Origin: CAYLUN01 sp964386865
Lineage (GTDB): Bacteria > Verrucomicrobiota > Kiritimatiellia > RFP12 > UBA1067
NCBI GenBank assembly: GCA_964386865.1
Contig: CAYLUN010000076.1
Location: 1-27,721, forward strand
Length of the DNA stretch: 27,721 bases
Direction of reading: 5' to 3'
Below the pieces are notes generated by a model, which saw only the letters and a list, made by a program, of their open reading frames with translations, was not told the origin of the DNA and ran no database searches. The position numbers were made by a program, and so were the translations under genes. This document shows positions 6,003 through 15,800 of the stretch, piece by piece. How positions within the stretch are numbered: position 1 is the stretch's first letter; every line of letters starts with the position of its first letter.

Positions 6003-9000
6003 TCACCGCAGGGCGGCGCGGACGCGATAGAAGCGCTTGGGGCCCTCCGGCGGCAGCTGCAGTTCGCAGCGCAGCGTGTCGCCGACACCGGCAGGTGTGG
6101 CGGTGCTGTGGGTTACGAAGGGGGTGTGCTGGAGGTCGGCCGTGGTCTCCAGCGTGAAGGCGAAGCGATTCTGGTAGCGCGACGGACAGGCCCACGATAC
6201 CTCGAGGTACGCCCCCTCCACGGAAATGGCGACAACCGGTACGCCTACGGGTGCTGCGGCGACGGCGGGGAAGGAGTTCGTGCTGGTCGGGTCGGTGTCC
6301 TCCAGATACTCCTGCAGGTCGCCGTAGCCGTCGCCGTCCAGATCGCGATCCGGCGCAGCGCCTGAGCTGCCGAACACCAGCAACTCGTAGGCGTCGGGAA
6401 GCAGGTTGGCGCTCTGGTCGATCGGCGAAGGCGCGGGCAGGGCGGTGACGGTGATGCTGATGACCTCGACCTCGAAATCTGCGCCGCGCCGACGGTCTGG
6501 GCCGTTGAGGAAGCCGTCCACATGGATGATGCTGTTTGAGGGGACGGCGAGCGCGAGCGTGAGACCGAAGGCGTCGCCGTCGGGCTCGACGAGGCTGTAT
6601 CGCTGCAGGCTCGAGGGGTCGGTCAGGACGGTCGTGTCCGGCAGTTGCGCGCCGCCCGCCAGCACGTCAACCTCCACGCGGACCCTTGCGGGAATGAGCC
6701 CGAGAAGGCGGTCGGCGCCGAGCTTGGCGGTGGCGGCGGTGGCGGCCGTGATGTGGTTGGTGTAGCCGCCGGGCACGGTGCCAGAGCGGATGACCTGCCG
6801 CAGGGCGTCGAGCGGGAGCGGGTAGAGCCCGGGCGCGCCATTCATCTGGGTGCAGGCGTAGCGGTAGACGCTGGTCGTCAGGTTGCGTAGCGCGATAACC
6901 TGCGCGTGGGTGTTGGTCTGGCAGGAGCGGCGGAGCCACCCGAGCGTGTTGGTGAGGCCGTAGGCGGGCCTGACGCCCGCATCTGCGGTCTGCAGCGCGA
7001 GGAGCTGGTCGGCCGTGGGGTGCGGCAGCGCGGCCGGCTCGGCGCGCGCGGGGAAGAGGCTGAGCGCGTTGGTGGCGAACAGGCCGCGGGCGCTCAGCTC
7101 GCGGGCGGCGAAGGCCTCGAAGAGGGCTGCGGCGAGCGTGTCGTAGTAGTTGGCCGAGTCGGAGACTGTGACGCGTGTTGCGTTCGTGTAAGCGGTTCGG
7201 GCGGCGTTGGTCCAAGCTGCGGCCTCGGCCGCCTGCGAGCCGCCCTGCCAGACGTAGCTTACGTTGATCGGCGGGACGGGCGGGGCTGCCACCAGTTTGA
7301 CGAGTTCGCGGCCGATGGTTTTGTCGGCGTTGGTGGTGGCGATGTCGAAATGGGCGGGCGTGGTGAAGCCGGCCAGCAAGCCCTCGAAGGGGGCGGGCAG
7401 GCCGCGGAAGGAGAGCGAGGGGTTCTGGATGCCGGGGAAGCCGTTCCAGGCGGTGCCGGCGGTGCCGAGCAGGCTGCCGTCGAGCGCCGTCACGAGGCAG
7501 GGCACGTTGGTCGCGCACACGGAGTTGTACAGGAGAAAGCCGTCGTACGGCGTCGGCCCGAGGCGCAGGTCGTAGACCGCCAGCCGCTCGTTCGCGGTGA
7601 CGTCGCCCGCTAGAATCTGCGCCTCCGTAGGGACGCTGTTGGTGCTGTTGGGGTTGGTGCCGGCGGCTCGCTCCTCGCGGTCCGTGAAGGTGTCGTTGTC
7701 GCTGTCGGCATCGTTGGGCTTGGTGCCCCCGAGAAGCTCGTCCAGGTCGGAGAGGCCGTCGTCGTCGTCGTCCTGTCCGGCCGTCGGGTCGAGGCCGAGC
7801 TGCAGCTCCACGAAGTCGGGCACGCCGTCGCCGTCGCTGTCCTGCTCTTCCGGCGAGCGCGTGAAGGCGAACGCGGCCGAGGCGATTGGCGTGGTGCGGT
7901 CATTGTCGTTATTGAAGCCGAAGCACTGGAGCGTGGTCGCCTTGAACAGCCAGAGGGTGACGGACGAGCCGATGTGCTCGGTCCAGAGGTCAGTCGCCGC
8001 GAGGCGATACAGGACGCGGCTGACAGACGCGGGGGCGGTGAGGGTGACGGACACGGCGTTGTCGAAGGTGCCGCCGTTGGGGTCGATGCGGACCGCGCTG
8101 ACCGACTCCCCGGCGGCCGCGAAGAGGGGCTGCACGCCGATGTCTGTGGTGAGCTGGTCAATCATGATGTGGGTGGCGTCGGCGGGAACGCCGCTGACGG
8201 TAATGGCGGCGGACGAGGTGTTCAGCCCGAGCGACTCGCCTCGGTCCGACGCTCCGTAGAGCGTGGCGCTGGGGGTGACGCCGCTCTTGGATGTGGACCA
8301 GTCGGAGGCGGTGTAGGCGGCCACGCGGGTGGCGTTGGTGGCGACGAGCGGCTCGCCTACGAAGGCCAGCGAATTGGGCCTGGCTTCGCGGTTGGCCAGC
8401 GACGTGAGCGCCACGGGCGAGGCTAGCGCCACGTACTGTCCGCCGGAGAGGCCGTAGCGGCACGACTGGTCGCTGCGGCCGTCGCCGTCCGTATCGAGGA
8501 GCATCAGGGTGTAGCCGGTCGACGGGTCGGTCAGGCTGGACTGGAACGCGCCGGTTGTGCCCTCGGGCAGGGCGAGGGCGTTGACGAGCGTGAGCGTGGT
8601 GCCGTTGTAGGTATACACGGAGGCCGAGCCGTTGGTGGCGACCAGCGTGACCTCGTTGGTGGCCGGACCCGGCGCGAGGTGCCACGGCACGGCGGGCAGG
8701 GTGTACGACGATGACGGGCCGAATGCGGCGCCGTATGTGGCATCCGCTTGCAGCGCGATGCGGCGGGCCGACGCCGTTCCCGGCGCATAGAGCAGGAACT
8801 GGCCGTACGCGGCGCCGGGAGCGAAGAAGCCGTAGACGAACTGCGTGGTCTCGATGACGCCGACGCTCTGATAGGGGCCGAGCGTGGCGGCGTTGGTGCT
8901 GACGCCGAAGAGCCAGATGCGGTCGCTGGAGGGAACCAGCACGGCGACGCGCGGCACGGCGTTGTTGGTGGCCGCGATCGCGGCGCAGAACGAGGGATAC

Positions 9001-9575
9001 GTGCCACCGGCGGAATAGTCGTCTTCGTCCATCGTGCCGTCGGGCGCACGGCGGAAGAGCTGGCGGTGGCTGCCTGACGTGCCGCCGTTCAGGTCGGTCG
9101 TCAGAAACAGCTCGTCGCCGTCGCTGGCGGGGAGCGCGTCGAGCGCCGCCGCCAGGCGCGGGCCGGCGTGGCGCAGGCCTGCGTGACACGGGAAGAGCGG
9201 CTTCGGGACCAGGGCTGCGGAGGCCGAGGAGAGGTCGACCAGCGTGACGCGGTTGGCGAGCATTCCCGCGAGCGCGACCGCCTGGCGCGTGTTGGTGACC
9301 ACGGCGCCGGCGGCGAGGCCGTCGAGCGGCGCGACGCCGCCCTGCACGGGCGTCTCCCACTTGAACGTCGTGGTGCCGGTGCGGCGGCCCACGCGCAGGA
9401 TGCCGGTGGCGCGGTCGGCCACGACCGCGTCGAGGTCGCCGTCGCCGTCGGCGTCGAGCAGCGCGTTGAACTCGGTGGGTGTGCGGTTGACCCACAGCGG
9501 CGCGCCGGCCCGCGCCGGCCAGGCGGCTAAGGCCAGGGCGGCTAAGGCCAGGGCGGTCAGGTTGGCGGTTTTCAT
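6003..9575 (-). CDS. Exported FG-GAP / thrombospondin type-3-like repeat protein
   Basis: This 1190-residue protein is the last gene of the exported cluster. Residues 1-23 form a signal peptide (MKT start, Leu/Ala core, ARA-G cleavage). Next comes an FG-GAP-like calcium loop, LLDADGDGDLDAVVAD (about 39-54), and a long beta-rich region with DTDGDGRSD. A module near 490-570 (DPNGGTFDNAVSVTLTA) resembles the chitobiase/hexosaminidase C-terminal Ig-like domain. TSP3-type acidic repeats lie near 575-650 (DSDGDGVPDFVE, DADSDNDTF) and again near 1075-1102 (DRDLDGDGYGDLQEY). The C-terminal 80 residues end in PKRFYRVRAALR, a style common in PVC-group exported proteins. The start is fixed by GGAGAGG with an 8-base spacer. 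Its ATG overlaps the TGA of the preceding gene by four bases (ATGA). I infer a calcium-stabilised surface or extracellular role; no enzymatic motif was recognised. Confidence 0.85.
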   Translation of the reverse strand: MKTANLTALALAALALAAWPARAGAPLWVNRTPTEFNALLDADGDGDLDAVVADRATGILRVGRRTGTTTFKWETPVQGGVAPLDGLAAGAVVTNTRQAVALAGMLANRVTLVDLSSASAALVPKPLFPCHAGLRHAGPRLAAALDALPASDGDELFLTTDLNGGTSGSHRQLFRRAPDGTMDEDDYSAGGTYPSFCAAIAATNNAVPRVAVLVPSSDRIWLFGVSTNAATLGPYQSVGVIETTQFVYGFFAPGAAYGQFLLYAPGTASARRIALQADATYGAAFGPSSSYTLPAVPWHLAPGPATNEVTLVATNGSASVYTYNGTTLTLVNALALPEGTTGAFQSSLTDPSTGYTLMLLDTDGDGRSDQSCRYGLSGGQYVALASPVALTSLANREARPNSLAFVGEPLVATNATRVAAYTASDWSTSKSGVTPSATLYGASDRGESLGLNTSSAAITVSGVPADATHIMIDQLTTDIGVQPLFAAAGESVSAVRIDPNGGTFDNAVSVTLTAPASVSRVLYRLAATDLWTEHIGSSVTLWLFKATTLQCFGFNNDNDRTTPIASAAFAFTRSPEEQDSDGDGVPDFVELQLGLDPTAGQDDDDDGLSDLDELLGGTKPNDADSDNDTFTDREERAAGTNPNSTNSVPTEAQILAGDVTANERLAVYDLRLGPTPYDGFLLYNSVCATNVPCLVTALDGSLLGTAGTAWNGFPGIQNPSLSFRGLPAPFEGLLAGFTTPAHFDIATTNADKTIGRELVKLVAAPPVPPINVSYVWQGGSQAAEAAAWTNAARTAYTNATRVTVSDSANYYDTLAAALFEAFAARELSARGLFATNALSLFPARAEPAALPHPTADQLLALQTADAGVRPAYGLTNTLGWLRRSCQTNTHAQVIALRNLTTSVYRYACTQMNGAPGLYPLPLDALRQVIRSGTVPGGYTNHITAATAATAKLGADRLLGLIPARVRVEVDVLAGGAQLPDTTVLTDPSSLQRYSLVEPDGDAFGLTLALAVPSNSIIHVDGFLNGPDRRRGADFEVEVISITVTALPAPSPIDQSANLLPDAYELLVFGSSGAAPDRDLDGDGYGDLQEYLEDTDPTSTNSFPAVAAAPVGVPVVAISVEGAYLEVSWACPSRYQNRFAFTLETTADLQHTPFVTHSTATPAGVGDTLRCELQLPPEGPKRFYRVRAALR
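9523..9556. repeat. 15-bp tandem repeat inside a signal-peptide core
   Basis: The unit GCGGCTAAGGCCAGG occurs twice in tandem (9523-9537, 9538-9552), followed by GCGG. It is in frame (15 bases) and encodes the repeated Leu-Ala-Leu-Ala-Ala of the hydrophobic core of the FG-GAP/TSP3 protein's signal peptide. Loss or gain of a unit would change the core by five residues without a frameshift. Confidence 0.8.
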
Positions 9576-12500
9576 TTGATCGGCCTCTCCGGGATGGTGA
9601 CGGTGCCGAGTTTGATGACGTCTTGCGGCTCGTGGCGTGCGTCGAAGCGCATCAGGAGGTACTCGTAGGTGGCGCCACCGATGATGCCCTGCCGGTCGCG
9701 CACGCAGATGTCGTCGAAAGCGTCCGTGCTGCCGAGCCTCAGCTTGCCGATGATGAGGTGCGGGTCAAAGACTTGGCGCCGCGCAGGCGAGTAGCTCGTC
9801 TTCAGCTTGGAGGCAAAGCGCTCGATCAGCGGGGTGGCCTGCACGTACTGGCCGGAGACGCTGGGGTACTTCGCGTTCGCCACCTGGCGCCGGTAGAGGA
9901 CGAACGGGATGAGCGTTTCGCTGCCCTCGGCGAGCCTGTACAGGTAGGACTCGACCGCGTCGCCCGTCGGCAGCAGATAGCCGACTTCGGTGTGCTGGGC
10001 GCCCGGGTTGTTGTAGACGCGCCCGATGACCACGCCGACCGCATTGCGCGGGATACTGTTCGTGTACTCGGGAATGAACACGGGGCGGATGTCAGATCCG
10101 CTGTTATCCCAGACCTCCGGCAGCGGCCGCTCGGGCCAGGGCACCTCGACTTGGCTGGGCGGCGCGGGCTCGGTCCACTGGGCGGTTTGCCAGGGCGAAG
10201 CGGGCACGAGGCCTTCGGTCGGGCCGCTGACCGCCTCGACATGCGCGTAGTAGCACTTGTTGAGCTGCACGGGGAGGGTCACGCTGAAGAGGTTGCTGCC
10301 GGTGCCGCCGAAGCCGGCGCCGATGCGTCGCGTCGCGTAGCGGCCGACGTAGAGCGCGTTGGGCGCGTCGTCCGGCTGGGGCAGCATCACGCAGATGCCG
10401 CCGACGCCCGCGAGGTTCGCGCTCAGGCCGGAGCCGGCCCACGTGTCCGGGGGCTGCTCGGCCACGAGGCCGATGTAGACGTCGAAGTGGTCGACGCCGT
10501 AGGGCGTCGCCGCCCAAGAGAGTTTGAGCGTCGGCGCGGCCGAGGTGCCGGAGGGGCTGAGCGTCACGGCTTCGACGGACCCCTGCGCGACGGTGCCGGG
10601 GATCAGGCAGCGGTCGATTAGCCGGAGCGGGCTGGGGTTGCCGTTGTTGTCGAGGGTCTGTACGTAGTACTTGACCCAGGTGTCGTAGAGGTAGCGGTCG
10701 ACGGTGCTGCAGACGTTCGTGTCCGTATTGGGTTGGCCGAGCCCCTGCCGCATGAGCGTCAGAGCGCCGTCGTCGATCTGCGTATAGAGCCGCCACTCGT
10801 GCGAGTCGCCGTCCAGGTGGATGCCCACGCTCGGGGGGCCGTTGGTCTGGATCTGGAGGCCGGCCGGCGGCGGGTTGTCGACGGGCGGGGTGTAATGCTT
10901 GTAGCCGCCGCCCGACACGCGCGCGACGCTTCCCGTGGCGGCGAAGATGACGACCTTGTTGGTCAGGCTGTTGTTGTCTGGCGGCTGCTCATTCTCTTTG
11001 CTGGCCTCGTTGGTCTCGCGTCCATCCTTGAGAAGCGCCCTGCACCAGAAGCTCCAGGGGGCCTTCTGCTCGGCCCGGATGAACTGGCTGGTCACAGCCT
11101 GGGCGCCCGGAGCGACCAGATAGCGGCCGAGCAGGGCGGGCGGATCGTTGCTGGCCGTCACTCGGCCACGGAATTCAATCAGGCTGACCGCGCTGCGCGC
11201 GAGGTAGTTGGAGAGGTTACAGACCAACAGGAATCCGCCGGAGTTGATGCGCGATGAGGCGATGCTGGCGACGCTTCCGCCCGCGCGCATGCCGACGTCG
11301 AGCCGGTCTCTGCTGACAGAGGCTTGCGGGAGCCCGGGCCCGTCTTCGTTGCGCAGGTTGCAGGCCACGGGCGCGCTGTGGCCGGACCAGTTCGTGCAGC
11401 CCGAGGCGTACTTGACCGCCCGTACGGTGTAATAGCGGCTGCGGCCGATGTCGGCCTCGCCGACGCCCGTGTCGATGAACGCGAGGCGCGTGACGTTGGT
11501 GTTCTGCGTGATCGGCCCGCCGATGCGGTTCAGCACGGTGTTGGCCGAGCGGAAGGTGACGTCGGTCTGGTTGGTGTAGCGGTAGACGTAGTAGACGGAG
11601 GTGACGTCGTTACTTGTCTGCGGGTTGGGCTTCCAGGAGACCTCGACGCCGAAGTCGCGGGCGTTCGCGGCGGTGTCGTAGAGGCGCAGGCGGCGGGCCT
11701 GCACGCCGATCGGGACGAGCGGGGCGAAGCGGTCGCGGGCCGTGAGCAGGACGCCAGCCGAGACCGTGCCGTCGCGGCCGAGCACGTCGCAGGCGGTGAC
11801 GAAGTAGTAGAACTGCTGGCCGTCGGCGAACGGCATGCCGTTGGGGTCATAGCGATTGTTGTCGTCGATGAAGTGCGCTGCGCCGGGCGGCGTGTCGTCG
11901 TTCGCCAGCACCGGCAGGCGGCTCACGCGCTTGACTTGGTTCGGGACTTGGGCGACCAGGTTCAGCAGGTTCGTGGTCAAGGGCGGCGTGAGGTGGTAGC
12001 CGTTTTGCTCGGCGTAGGCGCGGTTGATGCGGTAGACCTTGAAGCCGAAGCCGAGCAGCGAGACGCGGCGGTAGGTGTCGGTGACGGACCAGCGCAGGCC
12101 GATCGCGAGGTGCCCTTTGGGGGAGGCGACCGAGGCGTCGCTCAGACTGACGGGCGCGGGCAGGACGCGCGGGGTGTTAGCGGTGACGCCCACGCGGCTG
12201 CGCAGGGTGCCGGAAGTGTCTGAGGCCGCGTCGTAGGCGCGCAGCTCGATGGTGCTGGCTCCGGAGGAGGCGATGGGCACGACGGCGGCACGGCCCACAG
12301 CCATGGCGATGGCGGCGTGGCGGCGGGCGAGGAAGGAGAGGTTCTCGGCCACCTCGGGGTTGTCATCGGCCGCCCGGACGACGGCGGCGAGCCGCTGAGC
12401 CAGCGTGAGGTCGGGCGCGAGGGCGAGGTCGGCGAAGACCGTGTCGATCAGCTCGGAGAGGTCGGCGGCGGTCTGCCCGAGGGCCTCGGCTCGGCCGATC

Positions 12501-12811
12501 AGCCACGCGATCGCGGCGGGGTCGCGCTGGCGCTGCGCGACCATGATCCGCGTGAAGGTGCCGCCGGTTGTGAAGCCGCCCGCGCGGGCGTGGACGGCGA
12601 GGGCCTCGTCGGGAAGGGCGGCGCCCGCGCTCACGTCCCAGAGCACGTAGGCCCAGTCTTTGCCCGCCAGGCGAACCGTCGTGGCCATGCAGAACAGCAT
12701 GGGGTCGTCGGTCTGCGCCGGGCCGGCCGCGGCCGCGAGCAGCAGCGCGAGCAACAGGCCTGCGGCCCGCATGGGCGGCCGGCCGCGGAAGGGTGTGTTA
12801 GTAGTCCGCAT
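9572..12811 (-). CDS. Exported fibronectin type III-like protein
   Basis: This 1079-residue protein is the middle coupled gene of the exported cluster. I start at ATG 12811, because GGAG lies six bases upstream (12818-12821); the in-frame ATG at 12823 has no such site. The start overlaps the end of the giant gene by 14 bases, so translation is probably coupled. A 13-residue basic n-region leads to MRAAGLLLALLLAAAAGPAQ, a clear signal peptide. Residues roughly 40-200 form a helical, Ala-rich domain I do not recognise. Three fn3-like beta modules follow at about 232-355 (GLRWSV, FGFKVYRI, YYFVTA), 385-482 (VEVSWKP, YYVYRY, RYYTVRA) and 757-879 (LKLSWAA, FDVYIG, YYAHVEA). The remaining 200 residues are beta-rich. 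No catalytic motif is seen. I infer an adhesive or structural scaffold part acting outside the cytoplasm. Confidence 0.85.
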   Translation of the reverse strand: MRTTNTPFRGRPPMRAAGLLLALLLAAAAGPAQTDDPMLFCMATTVRLAGKDWAYVLWDVSAGAALPDEALAVHARAGGFTTGGTFTRIMVAQRQRDPAAIAWLIGRAEALGQTAADLSELIDTVFADLALAPDLTLAQRLAAVVRAADDNPEVAENLSFLARRHAAIAMAVGRAAVVPIASSGASTIELRAYDAASDTSGTLRSRVGVTANTPRVLPAPVSLSDASVASPKGHLAIGLRWSVTDTYRRVSLLGFGFKVYRINRAYAEQNGYHLTPPLTTNLLNLVAQVPNQVKRVSRLPVLANDDTPPGAAHFIDDNNRYDPNGMPFADGQQFYYFVTACDVLGRDGTVSAGVLLTARDRFAPLVPIGVQARRLRLYDTAANARDFGVEVSWKPNPQTSNDVTSVYYVYRYTNQTDVTFRSANTVLNRIGGPITQNTNVTRLAFIDTGVGEADIGRSRYYTVRAVKYASGCTNWSGHSAPVACNLRNEDGPGLPQASVSRDRLDVGMRAGGSVASIASSRINSGGFLLVCNLSNYLARSAVSLIEFRGRVTASNDPPALLGRYLVAPGAQAVTSQFIRAEQKAPWSFWCRALLKDGRETNEASKENEQPPDNNSLTNKVVIFAATGSVARVSGGGYKHYTPPVDNPPPAGLQIQTNGPPSVGIHLDGDSHEWRLYTQIDDGALTLMRQGLGQPNTDTNVCSTVDRYLYDTWVKYYVQTLDNNGNPSPLRLIDRCLIPGTVAQGSVEAVTLSPSGTSAAPTLKLSWAATPYGVDHFDVYIGLVAEQPPDTWAGSGLSANLAGVGGICVMLPQPDDAPNALYVGRYATRRIGAGFGGTGSNLFSVTLPVQLNKCYYAHVEAVSGPTEGLVPASPWQTAQWTEPAPPSQVEVPWPERPLPEVWDNSGSDIRPVFIPEYTNSIPRNAVGVVIGRVYNNPGAQHTEVGYLLPTGDAVESYLYRLAEGSETLIPFVLYRRQVANAKYPSVSGQYVQATPLIERFASKLKTSYSPARRQVFDPHLIIGKLRLGSTDAFDDICVRDRQGIIGGATYEYLLMRFDARHEPQDVIKLGTVTIPERPIK

Positions 12812-15800
12812 CCCACTCTCCATCGTCGTAAGTGATCGTGACGGTCTTGCCGAATTTCAAGCAGAAGGGGCAGCTTCCCACCTGGCCTTTGAACCTGCCC
12901 TTGCCGCGCGCGCGGTAGGCGTCGCCCTGCTTCACGCCGCGGAGCTCCACGACGCCGCTGACCGTGAACACGCAGAGCGCCTCGCCGGTGGCCCCCAGCA
13001 GCGCGCGCATGCCGTACGTGGGCCCCTCGACGAAATAGAAGACGCCGAACCCCGCGCCGGCCCTGATGCGGAACGTGCAGCCGTAGTCATAGATCGGGAT
13101 CCAGCCTTCGCCGTAGACGTAGGCGCCGGTGAAGGGCGGCTGGCCCAGCACGGTTTGGGCCTCCGGGTCGACGATCAGCAGCGGCGTGATGTTGCAGGTG
13201 CGGCCGAAGAAGAGTCCGCCCTCGATCACGGTGCTGCCGTTCATGACGAGCCGGGCCGAGGCGGCGAGGTAGTTCTCAAGCTGGCCGAAGGCGACGGCGG
13301 CGGCGAAGCGCTGCGCCTCGAGGGTTCCGAACTTGATCGACCCGCCGACCAGCTCGATGCCGCCGCCCATGCCCTTGGGCAAGACGGTGGAGCCGACCTG
13401 GTTGAGCGTGAAGAAGCAGGAGCAGTTGATCCGCAGGTCGGAGCCCAGCCAGTTACAGGACACGTCGTTCGCGCCGAGCGTGACCTTGTAGGTCTCGCCC
13501 TCGGCGAAGGCGCAGCCGCCCGAGTTGCGCGTCTGCTCGTTGTTGATCTCGAGGAAGCCGGCGAACTGCATCTCCTCAGGAACCTTCAGCTGCATGGCGA
13601 GATCGAGGCGGAGCTTGTCGAGCGAGTCGCCCTGGATGTGCGCGTAGCCCTCGATCTGCCCGGTGCCGATCACGTCGGCGAGCGCGCCCGACATGCCCGA
13701 CAGCGACGAGTCGAGGCTGCCGACGACTTCGGACAGCGCGTCGCGCATGGCCTGGTTGATCTGGCCCATGACCGAGTCGACGCCGTCGCGGACCTGGCGG
13801 TCGACATCCACCATGCGCGCCCGGATCGCGCGCTGGACCTGGGCGATGGGGGAGGCTTCGCGCAGCGCGTCGAGGAGGGCTCCGCGCAACCGGGCTTTCA
13901 GCTCCTCGGGCGTGTAGTTGGTGCGCGGCGAGAAGGCGTTTCCGAGGTTGGCCAGCTCGCCTTCCAGGCGCGCGATCACGGCGTTGGTGAGCGCGTCGAG
14001 CTGGGCGGGGTCGAGCAGGTCGCGCAGCTCGTCGCGGAACTCGCCGCCGCTGTCCAGCGCCGCGCGCGTGCTCTGGAGCTGGCCGCGCACCTCGAGCAGG
14101 GTTTCGCGCGCGGTCTCGAGCGTCGGCTTGAGCGTGTCCATGATCTCGCCGATCGACTCGGCGAGCGCGCCGCCGCCGTCCTCCATCGCGGGCACGGCGA
14201 AGAGCAGCAGCATGTTGGCGAGCGCCTCCAGCCACGTGAAGTCGCCGTCGGCGTCTTGGTCCAGCAGGCTGATCGTGATGCCCAAGTTCGGATCTTCGAC
14301 GCCGACCGCCACGGCGTCGAGCATGTTGAGCGCCGTGTCGAGCCGGCCCTGCAGATCCTCGGCGATGCCGAGGCCCGCTCCGACGCCTTCGGCGCCGTCA
14401 GCGAGCGTGCCGAGCAGCTCGCGCAGGGTGCGCGTCGACACGCCGCCGCCGCCGCGGACGTGGCTGACGATCACGTTGGTGACGGACTCGCCGCGGGCGT
14501 AGGCGTTGGTGAGCCCGTCATAGAGCGTATCCACGAAGGGGTCGAGCTGGTCGGCGAGCGCGTTGCCGAGCATGTCGGTGGGGTCGGTGGCGGTGAGCGT
14601 GCTGAGCGCGCCGACGCCGCTGTCGAGCGCGTCGGAGACGACGTTGCCGACGAGGTCGGTGAGCAGCTTGGAGATGCCGGTGGCCTCGTCGACGGCGTTG
14701 AAGAGGGCGCTGGAGAGGTTGAGGGCGGGCAGCTCGCCGTACTGCATACCGAAGGTGATCTCGGCGCGCTCGGCGTTGAGCTGCGGCACATTGTACTCGG
14801 TCTGGAGCACGATCAGGTCGCTGGTCTTCGGGGCCGGCGAACGGAAGCTGCGCGAGGCGGGGTCCCAGCGCACGCCGACGTCGAAGCCGATGCCGGCCAT
14901 CCACTCGCGGCGGGCGCGCGGGATGTAGTCGGTGTTGGCGCCGGCGAGGTAGTCGGAGAAGGAGGGCGCGCTGCCGCCTGTCGGGTGCGCCGCGTTGTTG
15001 GTGTCGAACGCGGTACCGGCGAAGGGCGTCTGGCCGTTGATCTTCCACCCCTTGGTGGGCCAGCCGCCCACGAGGTAGGTCGGCGGGGTGCCACCGGGCC
15101 GGGCGCTGGTGAACGCCTGCACCAGCAGGTTCTCGAAGAAGGGCACGTCCAGCTCGCCCATGAAGGTCAGGAGCCCGTCGCCGGTCGCGGAGAGGCCGCC
15201 GCAGGAGCGGAAGTCGTTGAGGTAGGCTTTGCCGACGGGCCGCAGCGTGTAGCGGCTGCCGCTAGGGCCCGGCAGGGTGACGGTGCGCGGCAGGGCCAGG
15301 CGCGAGTCGCAGACCGCGCCGGCGTCGGCGCCCGAGGAGAGGTTGCCGTTGGAGAGGAAGCCGAGCCGGCCGAAGAGCTTTTCGGGGATGCTGGCGACCT
15401 TGGTGGAGACGTCCATCGTGAGGATCCGGCCGCCCACCTGGCAGGCGGCCGCGGCGGCGAACTGGAGCGAGGAGGGCAGCACCTCGGCCGACCAGTAGGC
15501 GAGTTCGATTTCGCCCTTCGGGCCGGCCGGCACGGCCGACTCGACGTCGCCGAAGCCGTTCAGGCGAAGCTCGGCGAAGTCGATGTCGAAATCGCCGGGG
15601 GCCGGCACGGTGAGCCCGCCGGAGGTGCGCGAGCCCCGGTTGACGTTCGAGAGGTAGGCGAACGCGAAGGTGTCGAAAACGAAGGGATAGCCGTAGAGCG
15701 TGACGGGGGGCGGATTGTACGAGGCGTCCGCGACGTGCGTGCCGCTGACGCCGGAGTGTCGCACGTAGAGCTTGCAGCCTGGGGCGAGGTCATAGGGGCC

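Noticed and set aside
5603..6088. 162-residue N-terminal extension of the glycosyltransferase open frame
   Set aside because: It has no family content and no ribosome site, and a consensus promoter lies inside it just before ATG 5602. High GC leaves frames open by chance.
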